From the NCBI GenBank assembly GCA_964544765.1, contig CAZJDM010000090.1, positions 1 to 18,480 of the forward strand: a stretch of DNA of 18,480 nt, in the 5' to 3' direction. Source of the stretch: CAZJDM01 sp964544765 (GTDB taxonomy: Bacteria; Bdellovibrionota_B; Oligoflexia; CAYFLR01). Shown here in pieces: positions 6,583 through 15,473 of this stretch; the first letter of the stretch is position 1, and each line of letters opens with the position of its first letter. The translations under genes were made by a program, and so were the position numbers. Under the pieces are notes generated by a model that was not told the DNA's origin, ran no database searches, and saw only the letters and a list, made by a program, of their open reading frames with translations.

Positions 6583-7488
6583 ATGATGATGGGTGCCATT
6601 GAAAACAAGATAGATAAAATCCTTTTAGTAGTTAAAAGATCTTTTTTGGAGGAAAAATCTGCCTCTCCAGAGCTGTCCATTTCCCTAAGATCTCCATATG
6701 TTCCGCCCGAAATAAATCAACAAATTGGAATTAGTCACAATGAACATCAATCATCAATTCAACAAATCTGTGATGTTTTAAAAGAGATCAAGGTGGATTT
6801 TGATCTTATTTATAGAGATAAATTGTCTGAGGTCAGTATTTCTGCGTTAAACCAATATCAATTGGTTGTAACTATCGGGGGAGATGGGACCGTTTTAACT
6901 ACCGCACCATACTTTAAAACCACACCGATGGTGGGAGTGAATTCTTCTACTACTTATTCAGTTGGTCGACTTTGTATGGCCAATAAGCACAGTTTTAAAG
7001 AAATTATTAATAAAATAATTAATCAAAAGCTTTCTATGGTACAGTTACAAAGATTAAGTGTTGTTATCAATGAGACTCCTGTAGATGACCTGGCACTTAA
7101 CGAGATCTTGTTATCTCATCCTCATCCGGCGGCTGTTTCAATGTATCAATTAACCTGCGGAAGATCTAGCGAGATTCAAAAGAGTTCTGGGGTTTGGATA
7201 GCCACTGCAGCTGGATCTACTGCTGCGATAAGGTCAGCCGGGGGACAAACATCTAATATTGATAATAAAGAAATTCAGTATTTGGTACGGGAAAGCGTTG
7301 TTTCTCCTTTGGTTAATTGCCAATTAAAGCATGGCTTCATACCTTATGGAGATAGAATTACTTTTGTTTCGTTAATGAAAAAAGGAATTCTTTCATTTGA
7401 CGGTATAGATAGATGTTATTCGTTTAACTTTGGAGATAAAATAAGCATTTTTAATAACAAATATCCATTAAATCTGTTTATCAACTAA
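6583..7488 (+). CDS. nadK: NAD kinase
   Basis: The enzyme phosphorylates NAD to NADP in the cytoplasm, feeding the NADPH pool that drives peroxiredoxin recycling. The hallmark GGDGTVL (99-105 from this start) and the downstream ALNEILLSHPHP and SSGVWIATAAGSTAAIRSAGG blocks that form the substrate site are clear. With the ATG at 6583 (one of three consecutive ATG codons) the protein is 301 residues and begins shortly before the expected first strand (IDKILLVVKRS). The frame also opens upstream to a TTG at 6535, adding 16 residues, but none of the candidate starts has a good Shine-Dalgarno, so the start is uncertain. It lies downstream of ahpC in the same reading frame, separated only by the ahpC TAA and a short open stretch. 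Confidence 0.9.
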   Translation: MMMGAIENKIDKILLVVKRSFLEEKSASPELSISLRSPYVPPEINQQIGISHNEHQSSIQQICDVLKEIKVDFDLIYRDKLSEVSISALNQYQLVVTIGGDGTVLTTAPYFKTTPMVGVNSSTTYSVGRLCMANKHSFKEIINKIINQKLSMVQLQRLSVVINETPVDDLALNEILLSHPHPAAVSMYQLTCGRSSEIQKSSGVWIATAAGSTAAIRSAGGQTSNIDNKEIQYLVRESVVSPLVNCQLKHGFIPYGDRITFVSLMKKGILSFDGIDRCYSFNFGDKISIFNNKYPLNLFIN

Positions 7489-7623
7489 TTTATGTAATAT
7501 GTCCAAGTATAAGAAATTTTGAGTCTAGGAGTTATTGATATAACGACTATTCTTGTAAAAATATATTTGATATAGTTCCATATGCATTTCTTTAAAATAG
7601 TTATTGTTAAAATTGGAGAATAG

Positions 7624-9477
7624 ATGGACGGTTTAAAAAAATCCAGTGTATCCTATACTGAAAAAGACGTACAGTCTCTTGATTGGCGCGAGCATATACG
7701 ATTTCGTCCTGGAATGTATATTGGAAAATTAGGAGATGGAACAAATCATGATGATGGAATCTATGTATTGATTAAAGAAATTCTGGATAATAGTGTTGAT
7801 GAATTTTTAATGGGTGCGGGTCATGAAATTAAGCTCAATATCTCAGAAAAAAAAGTAACAATAAGAGATTATGGTAGGGGCATTCCGCTTGGAAAACTTG
7901 AAGAATGCGTTTCTAAAATAAATACCGGTGCCAAATATGACAGCAAAGCTTTTCAAAAGTCAGTAGGTCTTAATGGAGTCGGCTCAAAAGCCGTTAATGC
8001 CTTATCAGAGTTCTTTAAAGTAACCTCGATTCGGGATGGTAAGCAAAAGTCTGTCGAGTTTTCGCGGGGAGAAATAGTAGATATTACTAAAGAAAAGAAA
8101 ACAAGAGTCTCCAAAGGGACATTGGTTGAGTTTATTCCTGATTCTAAGATCTTTGGTGAATATAGTTTTACACCAGATTATATTGAGGAACGTCTTTGGA
8201 ATTATGCCTATTTAAATGCCAATCTTGTGATCCAATTCGAGGATAAAGAATTTAATTCTCAAAATGGACTTAGAGATTTACTAAGCAATAAAATTCATGA
8301 GACTCCCTACTACCCAATTATTCATTTTCGCCAGAAAGATCTTGAATTTGCCTTTTCTCATGTCCGTGCTTTTAATGAAACCCAATATTCGTTTGTTAAT
8401 GGTCAATATACGGTTGATGGAGGCACACATTTATCAGCCTTTCGAGAAGGGGTGGCTAAAGCGGTAAAAGATTTTTATAAGAAAGACTTAGATCCGGCTG
8501 ATGTTAGAAGTGGAATTGTTGGGGCTGTTTCTATCCGGATTTGTGATCCGGTTTTTGAATCTCAGACCAAAACCAAATTAGGTAGTGTTAGTGTGTCTTC
8601 TGAAGGACCAACCATTAGAAGTTGGGTGGTGGAATCTGTTCGTAAGAACCTTTCTGATTATTTACATAAGAATCCTGAAACGGCCAACGTATTATTACAT
8701 AAAATTCAAAGTAATGAACGTGATCGAAAAGAAATGGCTGGGATTAGAAAGCTAGCCAAAGAACGCGAAAAAAAGTTCAGTATTCATAATAAAAAACTGC
8801 GTAATTGCAAGATCCACTTTAACTCCAAGCATCCCAAGCGGTTAGAATCACAAATATTTATTACTGAAGGAGAGTCAGCTAGTGGTTCTATTACCAAATC
8901 CCGAAATGTTAATACCCAAGCGGTATTTTCGCTTAAAGGTAAACCATTAAATACTCATTCCAAAACTAGAAAGATCATTTTTGAAAATGAAGAAATGTGT
9001 CTATTACAAAATGCTTTGAATCTTCAAGATGGTGTTGAAAATTTAAGATTCAATAAAGTCATAATAGCCACTGACGCGGATGTTGATGGTATGCACATAA
9101 GGCTCTTGCTATTAACCTTTTTTCTACAATTTTTTCCTGAGTTGGTAAGAGCAGGTCATGTGTATATATTACAAACCCCGTTATTTAGGGTTCGAGATAA
9201 GAAAAAAGTTGTTTATTGTTATTCTGAAAAAGAACGTGATAAAGCAGTGAGAAAATTGGGTAAGGGTTGTGAAGTAACCAGATTTAAAGGTCTAGGAGAA
9301 ATTTCTCCTTCTGAGTTTTCCCTCTTTATTGGTTCAAAGATGATTTTAGATCGCGTTTATATGAAATCTGATTCTTCAATTGCTGAAATTCTGGAAAAAT
9401 ATATGGGGAAAAACACTCCTGAACGCAGGAGTTTTATTATGGAAAACCTGCGTATTGAAAATGAGGTATCAAATTGA
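7624..9477 (+). CDS. parE: DNA topoisomerase IV subunit B (ATPase)
   Basis: This 617-residue GHKL type II topoisomerase subunit powers strand passage by ATP hydrolysis. It has E52 and N56 (KEILDNSVDE), RDYGRGIP (81-88), the ATP-lid motif VGLNGVGSKAVNALS (114-128), the TOPRIM EGESASGS (E415) with the Mg-binding DADVD (484-488), and KGLGE near the C-terminus. The length is that of ParE; the large insertion found in many GyrB proteins is absent. The block around SRNVNTQAVFSLKGKPLN and ATDADVDGMHIRLLLLTFFLQFF strongly resembles Bacteroidetes-type ParE. The ATG has GGAG 5 nt upstream. Its stop overlaps the parC start, so the two subunits are made together. A divergent GyrB paralogue is an alternative name, but the pairing with parC supports topoisomerase IV. 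Confidence 0.93.
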   Translation: MDGLKKSSVSYTEKDVQSLDWREHIRFRPGMYIGKLGDGTNHDDGIYVLIKEILDNSVDEFLMGAGHEIKLNISEKKVTIRDYGRGIPLGKLEECVSKINTGAKYDSKAFQKSVGLNGVGSKAVNALSEFFKVTSIRDGKQKSVEFSRGEIVDITKEKKTRVSKGTLVEFIPDSKIFGEYSFTPDYIEERLWNYAYLNANLVIQFEDKEFNSQNGLRDLLSNKIHETPYYPIIHFRQKDLEFAFSHVRAFNETQYSFVNGQYTVDGGTHLSAFREGVAKAVKDFYKKDLDPADVRSGIVGAVSIRICDPVFESQTKTKLGSVSVSSEGPTIRSWVVESVRKNLSDYLHKNPETANVLLHKIQSNERDRKEMAGIRKLAKEREKKFSIHNKKLRNCKIHFNSKHPKRLESQIFITEGESASGSITKSRNVNTQAVFSLKGKPLNTHSKTRKIIFENEEMCLLQNALNLQDGVENLRFNKVIIATDADVDGMHIRLLLLTFFLQFFPELVRAGHVYILQTPLFRVRDKKKVVYCYSEKERDKAVRKLGKGCEVTRFKGLGEISPSEFSLFIGSKMILDRVYMKSDSSIAEILEKYMGKNTPERRSFIMENLRIENEVSN

Positions 9478-11477
9478 CTGACCAAGTAAAACATCTTGAC
9501 TTACTATTTGAGGACTGGTTTTTAGATTATGCGTCCTATGTTATAACTGACAGAGCTATCCCCAATATTTTTGATGGTTTAAAACCTGTTCAGCGGCGTA
9601 TTTTACACGCGATGAAGGATTTGGATGATGGACGGTACAATAAAGTTGCTAACTTGGTAGGTAATACAATGAAGTATCATCCCCATGGAGATGCTTCTAT
9701 TTATCATGCTATGGTTAATTTGGGTCAGAAAAATCTTCTCATTGATACACAAGGAAATTGGGGTGATCCAGTTACAGGAGATCCTGCTGCTGCCGCTAGA
9801 TATATTGAGGCTCGACTTAATCCATTTGCCTTGGAAGTGGTTTTTAATCCCCAATTGACTCCTTGGCAATTATCCTATGATGGTAGAAATAAAGAACCCG
9901 TCTCCTTACCGGTTAAATTTCCTTTACTTTTATCATCGGGGATAGAGGGTATTGCGGTAGGTATGTCTACCAAAATCTTACCTCATAATTTTAATGAGCT
10001 AATTGAAAGCTCCATAAATTATCTTAAAGGAAAGGATTTTGATTTATTTCCGGATTTTTCTGGTGGAGGTATTGCTGACGTAAGTAACTATAATTTGGGT
10101 GTTCGAGGCAGTAGAGTTAGGGTTAGAGCCAAAATTGATATTATTAAGAAAAATTTGTTGGAAATTACCGAAATACCTTATGGAACCACTACTTCATCTT
10201 TAATTGATTCTATCGTTGCTGCTAATGATAAAGGTAAAATCAAGATTTCCAAGATTGATGATAACACGGCTCGAAAGGTTTCCATTGAAGTTTTTCTTTC
10301 CAAAGGATCTGATCCCGAGAAAGTGATTCAACAATTATATGCCTTTACTGATTGTGAGGCATCAATATCTCCATTAGCCTGTGTCATCCATGACAACAAA
10401 CCAATTTTTACTGATGTTAAGGATATCCTTAGAAGAAGTACTGATCAGACTCGTAATCTTCTACAAAAAGAATTGGAAATAAAGAAAAAGCAGTTATTAG
10501 AAAAGTGGCACCATAAGACCTTAGAGAAGATTTTTATTGAGAAGAATATTTATGAAAGTATAAAGAGATGTACTACCAACGAAGATATTTACAGTACGAT
10601 TGAAAGGAAGTTGGTTCCGTTTAAAAAATCCTTAAAAAGGCCAATTATTCGAGATGATGTTATCAAACTTACAGAGATAAGAATTAAAAGAATTTCGAAG
10701 TATGACTCCAACAAAGCTCGGGATGAATTGTCCAATATTGAAGAAGAAATAAGTTCTGTAGAAAAATCTTTATCAGATATGACGAAATATTCCATTCAAT
10801 TCTTTAAAAATATCAAGAAAAAATATGGTAAAAGTTTTCCTAGAAAGACAACCCTGGAGACTTTTGATAATGTTCAAGTAGATCAAATTGTAAGAACCAA
10901 TTTAAAGTTATTTTTTGATAAACAGGGGTATATTGGCACCGGTTTAAAAGAAGGAGAGTTTGGTGGGGTTTGTTCTCCCATAGACGACATCCTTTTTATT
11001 CGTTCTGATGGGACCTATAAAATAATTAAAGCAACTGAAAAATATTATGCCGGTGGGAAGATTTTATATGCTGGTAGGTTTGTGAAAAATGATACAAGTA
11101 TTGTCTTTAACATTCTCTATCAAGACATTGACTCTTTAAGTTACTACCTAAAACGCTTTACTATTAAAAGTTTGATTAGAGAAAAAGAATATCGATTATT
11201 TAGTTTAGGTAGAATCATTTTCTTTTCAACTGATCCGAATCCTAAGGTAAAAATAAAACTGGCTCCTTCTAAAGGTTTACGGAAAAAAGTATTTGATGTA
11301 AATTTTAAAGATTTTTCAGTTAAGGGTCAATCAGCTCAAGGCAATTTAATAACTAAAAAATCTATTCTAAAAATAGAAAGAATTATTAATAAAGATAGTA
11401 AAAACAGTCAACCTTCAGAAGATACCACATCTGAAACCAAATTTGTTCAGGAAAGTCTTTTTTCTAAAGGCCGGTAA
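9474..11477 (+). CDS. parC: DNA topoisomerase IV subunit A (cleavage subunit)
   Basis: The 667-residue partner of ParE cuts and rejoins DNA. The catalytic tyrosine is Y110 in AAAARYIEARL, next to R109; KYHPHGDASIYHAM (67-80) is the quinolone-resistance-determining region. The tower and coiled-coil regions follow (about 330-480). The remaining 190 residues form a short, degenerate beta-propeller-like C-terminal domain (ILFIRSDGTYKIIK, KGQSAQGNL) rather than the full propeller of GyrA or the longer C-terminus of Bacteroidetes ParC. The start is TTG at 9474, overlapping the parE TGA by 4 nt with GAGG about 7 nt upstream; no later Met precedes the conserved HLDLLFEDWFLDYASYV. Decatenation rather than supercoiling is the expected role. 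Confidence 0.92.
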   Translation: MTDQVKHLDLLFEDWFLDYASYVITDRAIPNIFDGLKPVQRRILHAMKDLDDGRYNKVANLVGNTMKYHPHGDASIYHAMVNLGQKNLLIDTQGNWGDPVTGDPAAAARYIEARLNPFALEVVFNPQLTPWQLSYDGRNKEPVSLPVKFPLLLSSGIEGIAVGMSTKILPHNFNELIESSINYLKGKDFDLFPDFSGGGIADVSNYNLGVRGSRVRVRAKIDIIKKNLLEITEIPYGTTTSSLIDSIVAANDKGKIKISKIDDNTARKVSIEVFLSKGSDPEKVIQQLYAFTDCEASISPLACVIHDNKPIFTDVKDILRRSTDQTRNLLQKELEIKKKQLLEKWHHKTLEKIFIEKNIYESIKRCTTNEDIYSTIERKLVPFKKSLKRPIIRDDVIKLTEIRIKRISKYDSNKARDELSNIEEEISSVEKSLSDMTKYSIQFFKNIKKKYGKSFPRKTTLETFDNVQVDQIVRTNLKLFFDKQGYIGTGLKEGEFGGVCSPIDDILFIRSDGTYKIIKATEKYYAGGKILYAGRFVKNDTSIVFNILYQDIDSLSYYLKRFTIKSLIREKEYRLFSLGRIIFFSTDPNPKVKIKLAPSKGLRKKVFDVNFKDFSVKGQSAQGNLITKKSILKIERIINKDSKNSQPSEDTTSETKFVQESLFSKGR

Positions 11478-11581
11478 ATATTAAATGAAAAATTAAAGTT
11501 TTCTGATTATCTGTCGAAAGTTTATGCAGTGTAAAAATTTTTTACGGTTTTTAACTCGGAAATTTCTTGTGGGGGGATTCC

Positions 11582-12487
11582 ATGGTAAAAAATATACTCA
11601 CTGTAACTCTTATGGCAATCGTTGTTTATCTTCTTTTAAGTCTATCTGGAGCAACAACTTATTTATCATTATTTTTAATTTGTATATTTGTATTACTGTG
11701 GATTCCATGTTTTAAGCCTGAAAAGCGGCAAAAGCCTATAAAATATAAAAGTCCATTAAAGCGTATTCAACATTTATATAATTATAGTATTTATTCCACT
11801 CCTCAACGTATTTTCAAAAAAATTAAGGTTATCACGAAACCTAAAGAAAAACCAAAACCCAAGGAAGTGACTTCGGTTGAGGACCCTGTCCCTAGAATTA
11901 GGTTTATGCTGCGTTTTTCTCCTAATAGAGTATCTAAAGTATTAATTAGTATTTATTATCGCCCTTTTGGGATTGAAACTCTTGCCGCAATAGCTGTTAG
12001 CTTAAAAGAGGACGGGGAACTGTTTGTCTCCCTTCTTCCTCAATATTTACAATCCTTTGTTTTTAAGGCGATTCGTTATAGAAAATATAAGAATATTTCC
12101 CAGAAGAAAATTTTTGAGACTCAGAATTTAATTATTAACAAGATAATTGAATATAACTTAGATAAAAAAACAAAAAGTGATAAATTAGCATCTAAGTCAC
12201 TTCAATTATCAATTGAACATACCAAATTGATTCCCCAAAAATCGCTTCAAAAACTTTTAGTAAGATATCATCCTATGGAAATTGCTTATTTGTGTACATG
12301 TTTGGAGCAACCAATTTTGAGGCGTGTTTTAAATAATTTACCGAATCAGTTATTTTGCCGCGTAACCTATTTAATAAATAAGTTTAAAAAGCAATACAAT
12401 GAGATTGAGTTAAAACAAAGATCCATGGAAGTTAGACAAGATTTTTTAGAAGAGATGGCAATGGTAGTTTCAGCGGAGTCTAGATAG
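11582..12487 (+). CDS. Two-helix membrane protein with FliG-like cytoplasmic segments
   Basis: I start this protein at the ATG at 11582, preceded by a strong GGGGGG; an upstream TTG at 11567 lies inside that region and is less likely. The 301-residue product has two membrane helices (about 4-21 and 26-43), a basic Lys/Pro-rich linker (48-100), and a helical cytoplasmic part. Residues about 133-190 (LAAIAVSL, SLLPQYLQSFVFKAI, ISQKKIF) follow the pattern of the FliG middle domain (IALILS, LP.E....V..RI, VS.E), and 220-270 (LQKLLVRYHPMEIAYLCTCL, ILRRVLNNLP) repeats a FliG-like helical pattern. FliG is the flagellar rotor protein that contacts the stator. Identity is low, so this is a fold-level suggestion. 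It follows parC by about 100 bp and ends 3 bp before the stop of the convergent hydrolase gene. It may be a membrane-tethered scaffold; a flagellar role is unproven. Confidence 0.6.
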   Translation: MVKNILTVTLMAIVVYLLLSLSGATTYLSLFLICIFVLLWIPCFKPEKRQKPIKYKSPLKRIQHLYNYSIYSTPQRIFKKIKVITKPKEKPKPKEVTSVEDPVPRIRFMLRFSPNRVSKVLISIYYRPFGIETLAAIAVSLKEDGELFVSLLPQYLQSFVFKAIRYRKYKNISQKKIFETQNLIINKIIEYNLDKKTKSDKLASKSLQLSIEHTKLIPQKSLQKLLVRYHPMEIAYLCTCLEQPILRRVLNNLPNQLFCRVTYLINKFKKQYNEIELKQRSMEVRQDFLEEMAMVVSAESR

Positions 12488-12490
12488 ATT

Positions 12491-13165
12491 TTACCAGTGG
12501 ATGGCGTGTCCTTCAGGAACACCGCGTTCACTGCGTAGAAATCCTAAAAAGGGATTGTAAAAAAATTCTTTTTCAAGAGTTGTGTCTTCTCCATGTCCAC
12601 AATGTACTTTTAAATGAAGGGGTAGTTGCATAAGTTTTCGTAAACTGTTTTTCATTGTGATTGGATCTCCCATGGGGAGATCGGTTCTGCCAATACTGCT
12701 ATCGAATAATAAATCTCCAACGAAAATGTCAGTGTCATTGTAATAACAACCTTGACCAGGAGTATGTCCGGGAGTTAGAAGAAAGTTGAACGTAATATTC
12801 CCTACTTGTATAGTATCACCATCTTTTAATTGATGATCGATTTTTCCACAAGGACGGTTCATATGAGGCATTCCAAGTAAAGTGCCTTGATCAGGAAGTC
12901 CTTTGAATAGTCCCATATCTGCTTCTGATAAATAACTTTGAACCTTAAAATGGTCTTGAAGCACTGTTAAAGCACCTGCATGGTCAACATGCGCGTGAGT
13001 TAATAATATAGCCGTTAAATTAGGTGATGGTGATAGAGAAGAAATAACATCTTTTACTTCAAAGGTATCACTGGTATCTATTAGTGCGCATTCTTGAGTT
13101 TGTGGATCCTCCACTAAAAATACATTAGCTCCAAAATCTCCCAATACAAAGGTTTTTATATTCAT
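12491..13165 (-). CDS. Metallo-beta-lactamase-fold hydrolase, glyoxalase II-like (YcbL/GloC type)
   Basis: The 224-residue soluble protein has all the metal ligands of the fold: THAHVDH (H57, H59, D61, H62), PGHTPG (H134), GDLLFDSSIGR (D151) and CGHGEDT (H191). The short length without a long C-terminal helical extension, and the sequence around GRTDLPMGD, match the YcbL/GloC group, which hydrolyse S-lactoylglutathione or related thioesters. The physiological substrate here is not shown by sequence. GGAGA lies 8 nt before the ATG. It is downstream of the symporter gene on the same strand, 86 bp apart, with a conserved 37-nt element in the gap that may be its own promoter. Persulfide dioxygenase and CMP-type hydrolases are less likely because of size. 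Confidence 0.88.
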   Translation of the reverse strand: MNIKTFVLGDFGANVFLVEDPQTQECALIDTSDTFEVKDVISSLSPSPNLTAILLTHAHVDHAGALTVLQDHFKVQSYLSEADMGLFKGLPDQGTLLGMPHMNRPCGKIDHQLKDGDTIQVGNITFNFLLTPGHTPGQGCYYNDTDIFVGDLLFDSSIGRTDLPMGDPITMKNSLRKLMQLPLHLKVHCGHGEDTTLEKEFFYNPFLGFLRSERGVPEGHAIHW

Positions 13166-13189
13166 GAAATTATCTCCAGAAAACTCACC

Positions 13190-13226
13190 ATTTTGGATGA
13201 GAAAGTTGACTTATTTTCTCTATATC
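13190..13226 (-). promoter_or_regulatory. Conserved upstream element, copy 1
   Basis: On the - strand this stretch contains AAAATAAGTCAAC (13217-13205), which also occurs exactly at 16328-16316. The surrounding 37 nt match in 28 positions. Both copies lie in short gaps between two - strand genes, with the core 40-43 nt before the next start codon, the spacing of a promoter or operator. It does not fit a normal -35/-10 pair. The role is inferred from position. Confidence 0.4.
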
Positions 13227-13251
13227 AAGAAAGTCATAGTCCTTATGTTAA

Positions 13252-14859
13252 TTAATTATATGGTTTCATTTCACCCGTTTTTAAACGTTTTATGTAATCT
13301 TTGATCATTTTACTCACTATGCCGGATAAGACGATCATCCCCAAAATATTGGGAAAAGCCATACTTAACAAAGAAAGATCGGCAAAGTCAACTACATTAC
13401 TTAAGCTCAAGGCTGGAGCGATAATTATAAAAAGAACATAGATGACCCGGTAAATAAATAGTGAATTGATTTCATAACCAGCAATTACTATTAAATTTTT
13501 TCTGCCAAATAAATACTCAGTAGCACGTTCTCCGTAGTAGCTCCATGAAATCATTGTTGAAAAAGCAAAGACAATAGCAGCCAAAGTTAAAAAGTAAGGC
13601 ATGATATCACTGACAGATGCAAAAGCTTTAGCAGTAATTTGAGCGCCTTTTCCAACTAAGGTGGGATCTAAGTGAGATCCAGTTATGAGGATAGCTAATG
13701 CTGACATGGTGCATACAATGTGGGTGTCAATAAATGGTCCCATCATGGCTACAACGCCTTCTCTTACTGGTTCATCAGTTCTTGCCGCGGAATGAGCTAT
13801 GGCGGCTGAACCGAGTCCAGCCTCATTTGAAAAAGAAGCTCTTTTGATTCCCATTATCAGTACACCCATAAATCCACCAAAAGCTGCTTCTGGAGAAATG
13901 GCCTGTTCGAATATACTGACAAAAAGAGTTGGAACTTCTGAGATGTGTCCAAAGATAATAATTAGACAAACTGTTACGTAAAACAAACACATAGCCGGAA
14001 CCATCCTACTGGTTACTTCTCCTATTCGTTTTATTCCTCCTATAATAACTAATCCGACCAGAAAGGCTAATAATGTGCCAATGATATATTCTAATCCAAC
14101 TAAGCTGGGAAATTGTCCCGACAACAATTCATATGTTTGGTTAGCTTGAAATAGATTACCACCGCCAATGGAGGCGATTATGGTCATAACCGCATAAAAG
14201 ATAGCAAATGCTTTAGCTAAAGGAATAATGGAGTTATTCAGAAAGGAGAAGAGGTGTTTTAAGGGAGCCCATTTAGTTTCTGAAGGGAAAAACTTGGGTT
14301 TGGTCTCTACAAAGCCTTGGTCCAAATACACCATAGGACCACCTAATACTCTACCTTTATCATCCACTCGTCTATATAGTTGAGCAAAGGTACAACTGGA
14401 AAATTTTAGACTCATCCCAAAAAAAGCCGCGATCCACATCCAGAAAACAGCTCCTGGACCTCCTGTAGTGATAGCTACCGCTACTCCAGCAATATTACCC
14501 AACCCAACAGTAGCTGATAGTGCTGAGGTTAAGGCATGAAAATGGGGGATTTCTCCGGCGTCATCTGGATTGTCATATTTACCCCGCACGACATCAATGG
14601 AGTGGCGAAACAACCTTAGATGTACAAAACCATATCTAAAGGTAAAAAATATACCGCCAAATACTAGGGTAACCACAATTAAGGGAACATCAATTAAGGG
14701 TAGTGGCCAAAACAGAATTTCCGCCATAAATTCGACAATATTCCCAAAAAATTTATTTAAATTAAAAGTATTGCTGGTTTCAGTGGCATCGGCCCATAAA
14801 TATCCCTCTAGACAGATAAGGGGAAAAATTAATAAAAATAGCTTTTTGATATAGCTCAT
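13252..14859 (-). CDS. Sodium:alanine symporter family (AGCS/AlsT-like) transporter
   Basis: This 535-residue integral membrane protein probably brings in alanine, glycine or a related amino acid with Na+ (or H+). The family signatures are clear: HALTSALSATVGLGNIAGVAVAITTGGPGAVFWMW (about 108-142) and KRASFSNEAGLGSAAIAHSAARTDEP. About ten hydrophobic helices are visible. It begins with a hydrophobic stretch (about 6-23, ending LWADA) that resembles a cleavable signal peptide before the first transport helix. AGGGAG lies just upstream of the ATG. It is divergent from rnpB. The exact substrate cannot be read from sequence. Confidence 0.92.
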   Translation of the reverse strand: MSYIKKLFLLIFPLICLEGYLWADATETSNTFNLNKFFGNIVEFMAEILFWPLPLIDVPLIVVTLVFGGIFFTFRYGFVHLRLFRHSIDVVRGKYDNPDDAGEIPHFHALTSALSATVGLGNIAGVAVAITTGGPGAVFWMWIAAFFGMSLKFSSCTFAQLYRRVDDKGRVLGGPMVYLDQGFVETKPKFFPSETKWAPLKHLFSFLNNSIIPLAKAFAIFYAVMTIIASIGGGNLFQANQTYELLSGQFPSLVGLEYIIGTLLAFLVGLVIIGGIKRIGEVTSRMVPAMCLFYVTVCLIIIFGHISEVPTLFVSIFEQAISPEAAFGGFMGVLIMGIKRASFSNEAGLGSAAIAHSAARTDEPVREGVVAMMGPFIDTHIVCTMSALAILITGSHLDPTLVGKGAQITAKAFASVSDIMPYFLTLAAIVFAFSTMISWSYYGERATEYLFGRKNLIVIAGYEINSLFIYRVIYVLFIIIAPALSLSNVVDFADLSLLSMAFPNILGMIVLSGIVSKMIKDYIKRLKTGEMKPYN

Positions 14860-14901
14860 ATTAGCAACTCCCTTAAACTTTATTATACTGTTTACTTAAA
14901 G

Positions 14902-14938
14902 ATTATAAGATGTTAGCAAATCTGGTGATAACTGTCAA
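14902..14938 (-). promoter_or_regulatory. Candidate promoter of the symporter gene
   Basis: Reading leftward, a perfect TTGACA (14938-14933) is followed after 17 nt by TAACAT (14915-14910), and a better -10 hexamer TATAAT sits at 14907-14902 but at 25-nt spacing. The first pairing is the more regular. It would give a leader of about 45 nt. Another TATAAT at 14887-14882 lacks a good -35 box. Confidence 0.35.
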
Positions 14939-14976
14939 AAGGGAATTTAGTTTGGTTTTAAACTGTTTTGGTCAGA

Positions 14977-15005
14977 TTGACAAAGCTGTTAGGTAGTGAT
15001 ATCAA
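14977..15005 (+). promoter_or_regulatory. rnpB promoter
   Basis: A consensus TTGACA (14977-14982), a 17-nt spacer and TATCAA (15000-15005) predict a start near 15011-15013. This coincides with the first base of the RNase P RNA P1 helix, which strongly supports the assignment. Confidence 0.8.
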
Positions 15006-15010
15006 CCTAT

Positions 15011-15425
15011 CCTAGGAACGGAGTTTTCCAAGATAATCGCTTTGTTATTTCTACAGAGAGGAAAGTCCGGGCTCCATAGGGTAGGGTGCTGGTTAACGGC
15101 CAGGGGGAGTAATCCCACGGAAAGTGCAGCAGAAAGTATACCGCCTGAAAATCCGATAGGTTTTTAGGTAAGGGTGAAATTGTGAGGTAAGAGCTCACAC
15201 GTAGTATGGTGACATGCTATGCGGTAAACCCCACTTGGAGCAAGCCCAAATAGGGGATAGTACGGATCATTTTTATAAATGATTCGTAATAGATGGCCCG
15301 TCTTTATTCCTGGGTAGGGTGCTAGAGGATAATGGTAACATTGTTCCCAGATGAATGATTATCGCAGTGACTGTATAGCAGTTATTGGACAGAACCCGGC
15401 TTATAGTGAAGGCTTCGTTCCTACT
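15011..15425 (+). ncRNA. rnpB: RNase P RNA (bacterial type A-like)
   Basis: This catalytic RNA matures the 5' ends of tRNAs. The universally conserved core is present: GAGGAAAGTCCGGGCTCC near the start, CAGGG-GG-TAA-CCCACGGAAAGTGC with ATACCGCC, and ACAGAACCCGGCTTA near the end. P1 is closed by TAGGAACG (15013-15020) with CGTTCCTA (15416-15423). P2 is GATAATC (15032-15038) with GATTATC (15357-15363). P3 is short: CTTTGT (15040-15045) with ACAGAG (15053-15058). Between the P2 3' strand and ACAGAACCC there is an extra hairpin (15367-15373 with 15379-15385), in the position of P19 of some bacteria. No clear terminator follows before the lipoprotein gene. Confidence 0.96.
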
Positions 15426-15473
15426 TTAACAAAATCTAAATGAATAAATCTCAATAAATATAAGGAGTTTTAA

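Noticed and set aside
11524..11715. Small + strand reading frame before and inside the FliG-like membrane gene
   Set aside because: It overlaps the real gene in another frame, has no family resemblance and no ribosome site, so it is a shadow.
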